This document shows positions 55,648-64,000 of a stretch of 64,000 nt of DNA, piece by piece. The stretch's first letter is position 1; the number at the start of each line of letters is the position of its first letter. The position numbers and the translations under genes are program-made. The notes under the pieces were generated by a model. That model ran no database searches. It was given only the letters and a program-made list of their open reading frames with translations, and had not been told where the DNA came from. The stretch comes from Pratylenchus scribneri. Lineage: Eukaryota; Nematoda; Chromadorea; Rhabditida; Pratylenchidae. The stretch spans positions 4,402,001 to 4,466,000 of the forward strand of contig JAQSEB010000001.1 in assembly GCA_030063045.1 (NCBI GenBank), read 5' to 3'.

Positions 55648-58600
55648 ATGAATCCTCAACAACAAAGAACCGAATTCGAAATCGACGATTTAGAAATTAC
55701 TCAAATCATTGTCTACACTGATCGGGCCGAGTTGAAACGCCAAATTTTGGTGAAACTGAATGAAGGATTTACACGGGTGTTAATCAAAGTAAGAAATGGC
55801 CAAAAAAAATTGATTATTTTTGCCTTTACAGAATATTGTGGCCTCAATCGTTGAGGATTCCATCCGAGTGGAAGGAGAAGGCAGGACAAGGGCCACCTTC
55901 GATGGTTGGCAATTCGATAAGGAAAATCTGTAAGTTTGATATGAACAGAAATTTAAAAAAAAACTTGGAATTTAGTACAATTGCCATCGATTTGAAAAAT
56001 GAAGGACAACTTGGCGAGGAAGTTAAAATTGTGCTCAAGTATCAGGTTAATTTAAGGTGGATTGGAGATTTTAAAATATGGAAAAAAACAACAGGTCGAA
56101 AGCGCCTATTGGACTCCTTCATATGATGTTTGGATGGAATTGGACCAACAGCAGGAGCAACAATACAAAAAACAAATTAAACTCAAATATTTTGCGAAAA
56201 TCACCCAACAAAGTGGTGAGGATTGGGAGGTGAGGAAATGGGAAAAATGGGGCATGGAAAATAAATTAAATATATATTGCTTATTGTACCATTCTCTTCA
56301 GAATGTGAAGTTGGTGCTGAGCACAACGAAACCAGGCGATAATGCAACCAATCAGATGCTGGCTCCATCATTCACAATTCCCAATGCGAAAACAATTCGA
56401 GGTTGCGATGTTAAGCATATGGTGAGTAGAAAACAATAATGGCCACAATGGCCTCCTATAAGCCTACGCATCCTCAAAATGGGGAACCCAGGGCACTGGG
56501 CTTGTACTGCCATTTAAATAGCTGGGCCATTCTTTTAATGACTAGAGCCCAACAAGGAAGCAGCAATCAATTCATGAAAGCAGCCTAAAAGTCCTTTAAA
56601 ACGGATTTTTAAAATTTTATTACATGCCTTTAAATTTAAAAAGCAGAACTTTTCGAGGAAAAGCCGCTTAATTTGCAAATTATTAAAATTTTCAAAAGAT
56701 TAATTAGTCATTCAAGAAGTATTAAGAGATTTCAAATGGCATATCGCCTAGGGACTAGGGTTGTTCAATGTTGGTTCTTGGTTTTAAACCGGGATTTTCA
56801 TAAAAATCGGTTTTTGGTTTTGGAAAAAGTCGGTTTTCGGTTTCCATTATTTTCGGTCTTAAAGAGAAAAATTTTAAATTTTCGGTTTTAAATTGCATCG
56901 ATTTTCTCAATCCGATCCGACCGTGACCCTAATATCGCTTTCACAAATTGATTGCCGCCTTGTTGAGTTCTGATCAAAATATTGGGCTTGGGAAAAATTG
57001 TACTTTAGGCTAATAGCTCGGATTGGGCCCAGTTAGAGCTTATTCGATAGAGCTCGATGAGTAGAATAAGAATATGAAAAATTTTCGTGCAGCAAAAATT
57101 TGGCCACGTTATGGACATATGAAAATCAAAAAAGTGAAAAGTCCCCTTATAGGTCGAAAAATGTTTAAAACTTTTTGTCATATCAATATCATACATCAAT
57201 GAACGAGTTTTAATGAACTAGATTATCTTATTATTTCCTAACAAAAACTCAAATAATAAAAAAGTTATCACTGCGCAAAGAAAATACAAATTGGAAGTGC
57301 TTCGGTGGTGGATTCCTACGTGTGCTCCACCATCGCTCCTCTCTCTCACTTATAGCCTGGGTCATCGCTGCGACCGCGCCCCACCGGAGTCCACTTTTAC
57401 ATCACCCCTGCAGTTCCAACCTATTACAGCGTCAAAACTAAAATGATCATAACTTTCTTTTAATTGGGTCGAAACCGATGGCAAATTCCAGCTCTACTCA
57501 TAGAGGCGCATTCATGGATTGAGCTATAATATGAGCAGCAGGAAAAATATTTCAAAAATTTTCAACCCAAAATGGGACCTTCACCTTTTAGGGAAAATTA
57601 ATTTGGATGTCCATAAATTGGCAATTGTCTTTGCCCCGCATAAATTTGTACATATTCGAGCTCAATTCGTCAAGACGTGTCGAATAAATTATAATTCCAC
57701 CCATTCTGAGCCATTACCGTAAAGTACAATTTTACCCGAACGTGGGTTCTAAAACTGAAATATACTTTTCATTGATATTGTTTAGGGACATTTTATTTTG
57801 GGAAGAGAATATAGGAGGATGCGATTATTTTTGAGCTTTATCTTCTCTACATTAACATTAATTACTCGATTTATTCCCTTTTCAGCTTACAATTGCCGTC
57901 CTCAATCTCGATTGTTTGGTGCATTTTGATTGTATGCCTTCCAAGGATACAAATGTATACTTGTCGGCCGCATGCATCAATTCATCCGAATACACTTTGC
58001 TCAACGGACCGATTGTTTATTTGAACAATCATTTCACACAAAAAGTTTGTTTTCCTTAATTTCTTTTCAATTTTAATTCTATTAATATTCAGATTCAACT
58101 GGAAAATGTTGCACCAGGCGAAAAATTCCAAGTGCCATTTGGTGTTTACCCACATTTGAAAGTGGCATACAAGCCGGCTATTGAGTCAACAAAAATGTTT
58201 AGCAGTTTTTCCGTTTTGTCGCATGAGCAGAACATTATTGTGCAAAACATTCACCCAACCAGCCAATCATTGTTGCTTACCATTTTGGAACCAATTCCAA
58301 AAGTGGCTGATGAAAAAACCAAAGTAAGAAAGGGAGGATTAGAAAAAGAGGAAAATATATATGATTATAAGGAAATATATATTTACGAAAAATACTTGAT
58401 TTTAACCATAACATTTAATCTTTTTTGAGGCCATAAAGCCAAATGTTGGGGTTTAGAATAAGTTTATATGGCCTTAAAAAGCAAATTGATTAATGTTAAG
58501 AAGGGTAAATTCATCTTCATTTATTTAATCAGATTCGAATTTTGGCTCCGAACACTGTTGACGATGATTCTTCTGGCACATTGGAACAGCTGAATTCGCC

Positions 58601-58760
58601 ATTGATTGGTGCAAAAATAAATAAGGACAATAACATGGAATGGACAATTTTGGCAAGAGGAAAAAGTGAAAAGCAATTGACGATTAAATGGGAAGCCGAT
58701 GAAAAGTTGGAAATTAAATTGAAACATAATAATTTTATGAACCTTGAGGATGAAGAATGA
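55648..58760 (+). CDS. DUF4140/DUF4139 (MuiA/F37C4.5-like) protein, 393 aa
   Basis: Eight exons: 55648-55788, 55832-55929, 55976-56045, 56095-56229, 56302-56421, 57886-58044, 58093-58323 and 58533-58760. All phases agree and total 394 codons including the stop. Residues 18-80 match the DUF4140 domain (IIVYTDRAELKRQILVKL, then NIVASIVEDSIRVEGEG). Residues from about 90 match DUF4139: LKYQVESAYWTPSYDVWMEL, KITQQSGEDWENVKLVLST, and later VPFGVYPHLKVAY. Family members in bacteria and in animals (C. elegans F37C4.5) share this layout, but normally have a coiled-coil spacer of about 100 residues between the two domains. Here the spacer is reduced to a few residues. No signal peptide, so probably cytosolic. 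The biochemical function of the family is not established. Intron 5 carries two transposable elements. Confidence 0.9.
56510..56990 (+). repeat. Dispersed repeat R2, copy 4, interrupted by MITE
   Basis: The left half ends TTTCAAATGGCATATCGCC and the right half resumes ATATCGCTTTCACAAATTG then GCCTTGTTGAGTTC. The join matches R2 copies 1 and 2 once the MITE at 56749-56931 and one 8-bp duplicate are ignored. Confidence 0.7.
56749..56931. mobile_element. hAT-like MITE, 183 bp, TAGGG ends
   Basis: Starts TAGGGACTAGGGTTG and ends GTGACCCTA. The flanking 8-mers ATATCGCC and ATATCGCT match at seven of eight positions. The interior has TCGGTTTT words as in the 819-bp element. It lies within intron 5 of the DUF4139 gene and inside an R2 copy. 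Confidence 0.78.
56991..57737. mobile_element. Foldback element, about 747 bp, in DUF4139 intron
   Basis: Diverged inverted arms of roughly 120-130 bp: the left begins AAAAATTGTACTTTAGGCTA, and the inverse of the right begins AAAATTGTACTTTACGGTAA. Both continue through TTATTCGA and reach TTATGGACAT. The central 450 bp includes a GC-richer stretch (57300-57420) without an open frame. No target duplication could be defined. Confidence 0.75.
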
Positions 58761-59500
58761 ATGGAATTGACTAAATAATGATAATGATTTGATTAGGTTT
58801 AGTATTTGTTGAAACAAATTGATGGAATTAATTTTTATGGATTTTTTTATTTATGTAAATGGTTACTTTTTATTTATTTATCAATTAAATTATTTACTAT
58901 TAAAAATAAATTTTAAAAATTTCTTTTTTATTGTTGGTATTATTGGCAAGCGAATAAAAACAGGCGAACATTTCCGGAACCTTTTTCCGAAAAGATAAAA
59001 TATTTTGGCGAACCTACTGCATAAATAGTTTTAACAAGCAATTTTTTGGTCCTATCTTTTCTCCCATTAATATTTTGTTCAAGCTAAAACTTCAATTTTG
59101 AACTTATTAATTAAATCCATTTTGATCGTCTTTTTAAATAAATCATTCCATAAACCATTAACTTAATCAACAAAATGGGCCTCCATTTAAAAAAATTGCT
59201 GACTGGATTCAACGATTAAGATCAAAAAGATAACATTTAACATTTATGACTTTCTCAAACTGTGCTACTTTTCTTTTTTACCGGATGAAAATCGTGAGAA
59301 AATGAATGTAAATTGAAGTTGATTGGGAATGATGATCAAGTCCATTAAAATTAAAAGTGTTTTCTGATGAATAGGAAAAAGGATGGACATTGTGCCTTGG
59401 GAGATATTCTTTTTCTTTTCATTTTTCATAGAAAATTCGATTCAAGGATATCTAAGTAAGAATTTCAAGAGATTAGCAATGAAATTAATTGAATTTTGTC
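58761..59500. other. Intergenic, 3' flank of the DUF4139 gene
   Basis: AT-rich. AATAAA-like signals lie just after the stop (58905-58911). I see no gene or repeat. Confidence 0.5.
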
Positions 59501-59509
59501 AATGTAAAA

Positions 59510-60780
59510 TAATTCCTAAGGGCCAGGGCCTTTCCTATTGGTTCTACTGTACCCCCAATTTTTGACTAATCGCCCTCTATCCTAGCAATCAAATATTGCC
59601 CCAATCTACATTTTTAAAACAGCCTTTTTCCTCTCCCATTGCTTCTTTTTATCCTCCACATTTTTATCACATTTTCCCGCACAATTAATAAAGAAAAGAC
59701 TAATTTAAAGTTTATTCACCTCTAATTCATACCCTATTCCTTGAGTCATTGGAGGTTTAAGCCCTCACAAGGGAAGGTATCCAAGTGAATGTGGGACTTT
59801 GAAACGAGACCTAGCTATTTTTGTAGATAATATATGGGTTTCTTCCAGAAGTGATGTCCTTTTTTCCTTAATGGACCTCCCCTCTAAGATATGGCCATAA
59901 AACCTGCTTTATCTGCATATTTGGCCCTAATTTATATCTCCTCATAGAATTGGGCTATGAATTTGATTTAAACGTCATTTTGTAGAGAATTTTAAGGGCT
60001 TTCATTTTTGTAAATACATCATGGGTCTAAAAATTTTTTGAAATTTTTTATCGATTTTTTTCTGAAAATACCAAATTTGGCCAATTTTCGATGGGCCATA
60101 ACTCGGTTAAATGCAATATTGGACTTTGGCCCAGTTATCATTTTTGATCACCATATCATAAAGTTTCTCTATGCTAATTTTCAAATTTTTCTGCCACCCT
60201 GAAAATACAAGGCATTTTGCCTATCACAGGCCCTAGCATTGAGAATTCGCAAGAATTTTCAGGGTGGCAGAAAAATTTGAAAATTTGCATAGAGAAACTT
60301 TATGATATGGTGATCAAAAAAGATAACTGGACCAAAGTCTAATAATTCCATTTTACCGAGTTATGGCTTATTGAAAATTGGCCAAATTTGGTATTTTCAG
60401 AAAAAAATCGATAAAAAATTTCAAAAAATTTTTAGACCCATGATGTATTTACAAAAATGAAAGCCCTTAAAATTCTCTACAAAATGACGTTTAAATCAAA
60501 TTCATAGCCCAATTCTATGAGGAGATATAAATTAGGGCCAAATATGCAGATAAAGCAGGTTTTATGGCCATATCTTAGAGGGGAGGTCCATTAAGGAAAA
60601 AAGGACATCACTTCTGGGAGAAACCCATATATTATCTACAAAAATAGCTAGGTCTCGTTTCAAAGTCCCACATTCACTTGGATACCTTCCCTTGTCAGCG
60701 AGAGCCTAGGCCCAATTCTCGCCCTAAACAACTTTAGCCTTGGATTAGAATTAATGAATTTAATTTATTATTTTACTCAT
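59510..60780 (+). repeat. Dispersed repeat R1, copy 5, split by foldback element
   Basis: The left part (59510-59767) has TTCTACTGTACCCCCAA and CAATCAAATATTGCCCCAAT. The right part (60695-60780) has GCGAGAGCCTAGGCCCAA, the tail block seen reversed in copy 1 (GGGCCTAGGCTCTC). The 927-bp element at 59768-60694 sits between them. Confidence 0.85.
59768..60694. mobile_element. 927-bp near-palindromic foldback element
   Basis: Two inverted arms of about 440 bp with very high identity, beginning CAAGGGAAGGTATCCAAGTG and closing with its inverse, around a 45-bp loop near 60210-60255. It is flanked by a 3-bp TCA duplication that collapses to a single TCA in the uninterrupted host repeat. It has no coding capacity. 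A 3-bp duplication with CA-starting ends would allow a CACTA- or Harbinger-type mobiliser; I cannot assign it. Confidence 0.9.
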
Positions 60781-60802
60781 TATTTAGGCCCCAATTGAAA
60801 TA

Positions 60803-63583
60803 ATGCTATTATTTCAATTAATTTGGCCATTCATTTTCCTTTCCCCACTTCTAATCCAATCCGAGGCCCAAAAGTCACTTCGAAATGGGAATGCCCAAAA
60901 GATGGTGGCTGAACAAAATGCGGGCAAATTTTCGGAGGGCAAATGTGCATTTTATTGCTTTTTTGTGCCAATGAATGTGAGAATAAATTTAAAAGATTAT
61001 TATATTTTTTGCATCAAAAGTATTTTTTGACTTTTAATAAATCAGAAACCGGTTTTTAGACCTAAAAACTTTATACCAATTTGTAGATCTCATCGAGACG
61101 CATCGAATGGTATATAAAATGTGCAGGTTTTGGCCAAAAATTTAAGTGGTTTAAAACCAAAAATTGGAAATATGTTTTAAACTGTTTAAATCGTTCAATT
61201 TCGATTTAAACTATGAAATTTTTATGTCAAAAGATGTGTCTCAATGAGATCTACAAATTGGTAAAGAGGTTATAGGGTTTAAAACCGGTTTCTTATTTAT
61301 TAGAAGTCAAAAATTATTTTCGGGGTAAAAAATATTTACTTAAATTTATGTAAAATAAAATAATTAAATTTAATTTTGCAGAGAGAAAAACTCATCAATT
61401 TGACATATTATGAAAATTTGAGCTGCTCAGACATTGTTTACGGTATTTTTTGGCATCAAAAAAATACAATACTTTTCCCCTTCTTTGAAGGTTTTGCTGA
61501 AGTTGGCAATCAGGATTTGAAATTGCCAACGGACAGGGATTTGGAGCCGCATTCAGCCTACGGCAATTTCAAGCGGATCACCTCCCTTCAATCAATGGAC
61601 ACAAAACCGCGCGTATTGTTGGGCATGAAAATGGTTGGTTTAATTTAAGCAATGTCCACAAAAATAGATCCGATAGAGGTTGGATCCAATTGGAATATGA
61701 TTTTTGACTAACTTCAAAAAATTTTTTGTAGTTGAAGAAAAAAATTAATTTTATACCAAAAATAGAGAGGAGATTTTTCTGCTTAGGATAGCCTAATTTT
61801 TAATTTTTTTTAATTAAATTTTAAAATATTTTTATAACAATATGGCGCCATTGATGATTTCAAATGAATTTGAATCATCAGAGTTATCGTTGGAATTTAA
61901 AATTTAAATTTAATAAAAAAAAATTAGAAATTAAACTATCTTAAGCTACTGAAAATCTTCTCTACTATTTTTGGTATAAAAATCAAATTTTTTGGTCAAT
62001 TACAAAAAATTTTTCGAAGGTACACAAAAATCCTATTTTGTTGGATCCAACATGTCGGATATTTGTGATAGCTTTAGGGGAATTCTTTTAATATTTTTAC
62101 CTTCCAAATCCGGGAAATTTTTTAATGTGCCTAAATTTTTATCCCTAATTGAATAATTTACTCCAAATTTTACAGGCAAAAGGTGTGAATTACATGGAAT
62201 TGGAAAATGCGGAATTGGCGGCCAATGTCTCACAAATGATGGTTTTCCATGCCCGTCAATATTCTTTCAGTGGAATTTGTTTGTTAAATTTAAAATTAAT
62301 TTAATATTTTGATTTTGAAGTTCTCAAATTTGAGCCCAGTGTTCTATTGACACATGGTTTTGAGCAATTCATCCAAATTTTGAGCGATGAAATCAAAAAT
62401 GACGAACAACAATCCAAATTGCGAAAATTGTCATTGGTCCTCTCAATAAGGTAAAAAATATTTAAATTTTAATTCTTAAAAGAAAAAGCCAAATTTCAGC
62501 TCAAATTGGGTTCGTTATGTGTATCGGCGAATGCCAAAATTCGATGCTCATTTTGATGCATTTTATTTGTGGGCCGATGAAATTGATTCAGCCGAACAAT
62601 TGCCAATTCCTCCGTATGACTTTAGAATTTATTAATTTAATTTATCCAAATTTACATTTTGGGAATTAGCTGCCAATATTTAGGCAGAGCTTTTAATAAC
62701 TTTTGGTTAAGGATTTTTCCGTAGTGCATTTTCATTTTTCATAACAAAATAATTTGATAAAATGTACCATACTTTTATGCTCTTTCAAGGCCCAACGGGA
62801 ATTATTTTCACCACCCTCAAAAATAGGGAAAATTTGGGGTGTCTAACTCCTTAATTTGCGGACATTTTTGAACTTAAAGAGGATTTTAAAAAACTTTAAG
62901 CAACTATAAAAATGCAATAAAAAAAAAATTAAAATTCATTCTGCCAGGATCTATGAGTCCCTAATGGGCAGGAAATTAAAAGATATATTATAATCGACAA
63001 CAATTTTATGGCCAAAAAGGAAAGAATCCCGATTTTGGCTTATTTTGCCATTTTTGCGTCATAACTTTTTGGCAATTTTCATTCAAATCTACTATTTTTT
63101 TCGCTAATCTATTCATTTCAATTAGTCGAGCTTTAATTATATCAAAATTACTAAATTCATAGCAAATATTTACCTGAAAAAATGAAATTAAATTTAAACG
63201 CGCAAAATTTGACGCCTAAGGCCTAAATTCTCTCCATAAAATTCAATCATTCCATCCATTAATTAATTAATTATTTAATAGCAAAGCAGTGCCCGTCGAT
63301 CCACTCCATCCCTCCCCTCGAGTGCCTCACAAAGATTCATTGTCCGAAAATGCAGGCAAATTATTTTATTATGAATTTTTCTTTTAATATTTTCCCTTTG
63401 ATTGAAGAACGTTTGGCGGGCACTGGCATTTCACGCAAAAAGATCATAATCGGCTTCAGTGCCTGGGCTCGAAGCTATTTGCTCCAAAATGCCACGGACA
63501 CGATGGTGCCACTGGCAGTCGTCGATTTCGGCTATACAGGCGATGAGACAAAGAGGGAGGATGGGAAATTGGCATTCCAAGAG
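60803..63583 (+). CDS. Secreted GH18 chitinase-like protein, catalytic site lost (3' partial)
   Basis: Exons 60803-60976, 61382-61633, 62176-62278, 62321-62450, 62500-62613, 63282-63355 and 63408-63583 agree in phase. The gene continues past the last donor (GAG|GTACAC). It starts with a signal peptide (MLLFQLIWPFIFLSPLLIQS, cleavage near SEA-Q). GH18 landmarks follow: the first strands, PRVLLGMK at the beta-3 position (SIGG in active enzymes), FHARQYSFSGIFLKFEP at beta-4, FDAFYLWADEID at beta-6, and GISRKKIIIGFSAWARSYLL at beta-7. The DxxDxDxE motif of active GH18 enzymes reads SGIFLKFE here, so all three aspartates are replaced and only the glutamate remains. It is probably a chitinase-like lectin or structural protein rather than a hydrolase. 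Introns carry two foldback elements, and one intron has a GC donor. Confidence 0.86.
61019..61318. mobile_element. Foldback element in GH18 gene intron 1
   Basis: Inverted arms: TTTTTGACTTTTAATAAATC..AAACCGG on the left and its inverse CCGGTTTC..TTATTTATTAGAAG on the right, continuing through CCAATTTGTAGATCTCAT and ATGAGATCTACAAATTGG. The length is about 300 bp, with a loop of GTTTAAAAC words. No coding capacity. Confidence 0.8.
61680..62051. mobile_element. Foldback element in GH18 gene intron 2
   Basis: Ends GTTGGATCCAA and TTGGATCCAAC are inverses. Arms of about 150 bp pair through TTTATACCAAAAATAG and CTATTTTTGGTATAAA. The centre has the palindromic ATGATT..AATCAT. It is unrelated in sequence to the element in intron 1. 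Confidence 0.8.
62614..63281. other. GH18 gene intron 5
   Basis: 668-bp AT-rich intron. It contains a stretch at 62800-62960 (GGGTGTCTAACTCC, CTGCCAGGATCTATGAGTCCC) similar in wording to the neurexin intron at 1940-2030 on the opposite strand (ACTGCCAGAAGCTATGGGCC). This may be another old dispersed repeat. No exon seen. Confidence 0.5.
63356..63407 (+). other. GC-AG intron in the GH18 gene
   Basis: 52-bp intron, donor GCAG|GCAAAT and acceptor TTGAAG. Removing it joins SLSENA to ERLAGTGISRKKIIIG, the expected 'yl...Gv...Ki.lG' GH18 sequence. Reading through meets a TAA. Confidence 0.8.
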
Positions 63584-64000
63584 GTACACTAATCATTAAT
63601 TAGTATTTTGGTGTGCCATTATTTTTCCAAAATATAAATATTTTAATGCCATTTTTTTCTGCTGCTTTTTCAAAAAGTAATCATTATTTTCTTTTGATTT
63701 TGACCTAATCCAAAACTTGAGGCAATTTTCATATAGTAACTCATCGAGGACTGAACCAATTTTGATGTTTTTTGTATTAATAAAAAGAATAGATTGTTGG
63801 CTATATAATAATAATAATTTTTAAATTGATTCAAAATTGATGGAATTTTATTCTTAAAACGCTTCAAAAATTCCTTTAATATGGATTTGTGAAATTTTCC
63901 GCAATTTTTCGGGTATAATTCCTTCAATTCTGATCCAATTTAAATAAAATTATAATTAGATAGCTAAATAGACTAGACTGCTCTTTAATTTAATATAGTC
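63584..64000. other. Intron or 3' region of the GH18 gene, cut by window end
   Basis: AT-rich sequence after the donor at 63584. No further exon is visible before the window ends, so the (beta/alpha)8 barrel is incomplete here (beta-8 missing). Confidence 0.5.

Noticed and set aside
57290..57420. Possible tRNA or small exon inside the DUF4139 intron
   Set aside because: It has no A/B box pair in the right spacing and no open frame with splice sites; it is the loop region of a foldback element.

Overview
The window reads as nuclear DNA of a nematode. The genes are intron-rich with many short (about 40-50 bp) AT-rich introns, acceptors of the TTTCAG type, and candidate splice-leader acceptors 10-30 bases upstream of start codons. 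At least three introns start with GC instead of GT. Elevated GC-AG intron use is known from cyst nematodes (Globodera/Heterodera), so I lean to a plant-parasitic tylenchid; this is an inference and no species is claimed.

Layout. (1) 1-640: a 23-bp satellite. (2) 1195-26255, minus strand: a roughly 25-kb neurexin gene. I rebuilt 21 phase-consistent exons for the 5' part (signal/anchor, LNS1, EGF1, LNS2, LNS3, EGF2, LNS4, start of LNS5) and seven for the 3' part (Ser/Thr stalk, transmembrane helix, cytoplasmic tail ending EWYV). The stretch 7651-13524, where the rest of LNS5, EGF3 and LNS6 should lie, is unresolved. The introns carry the 23-bp satellite in opposite orientation, a decayed copy of it, MITE-like elements, diverged tandem duplications and four copies of one dispersed repeat. 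(3) 26256-29435: no gene I can support. (4) 29436-44870: a 15.4-kb satellite of mixed 22- and 37-bp units with multi-kilobase internal duplications. (5) 45311-46950: two head-to-head, one-exon paralogues encoding very small, highly charged helical proteins, followed by a 26-bp tandem array. (6) 47831-55137: a cluster of non-autonomous DNA transposons with exact 8-bp target duplications (hAT-like), interspersed with degenerate coding-like remnants. (7) 55648-58760, plus strand: an 8-exon DUF4140/DUF4139 (MuiA/F37C4.5-like) gene. (8) 59768-60694: a 927-bp near-palindromic foldback element inserted in an older repeat. (9) 60803 to beyond the window end, plus strand: a secreted GH18 chitinase-like protein that has lost the catalytic aspartates.

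The genes are not obviously in one pathway: a synaptic adhesion receptor, an orphan small-protein pair, a cytosolic DUF4139 protein and a secreted chitinase-like protein. What stands out is the repeat biology: nested insertions whose target sites can be read directly, long hairpins inside introns, and a very large young-looking satellite.
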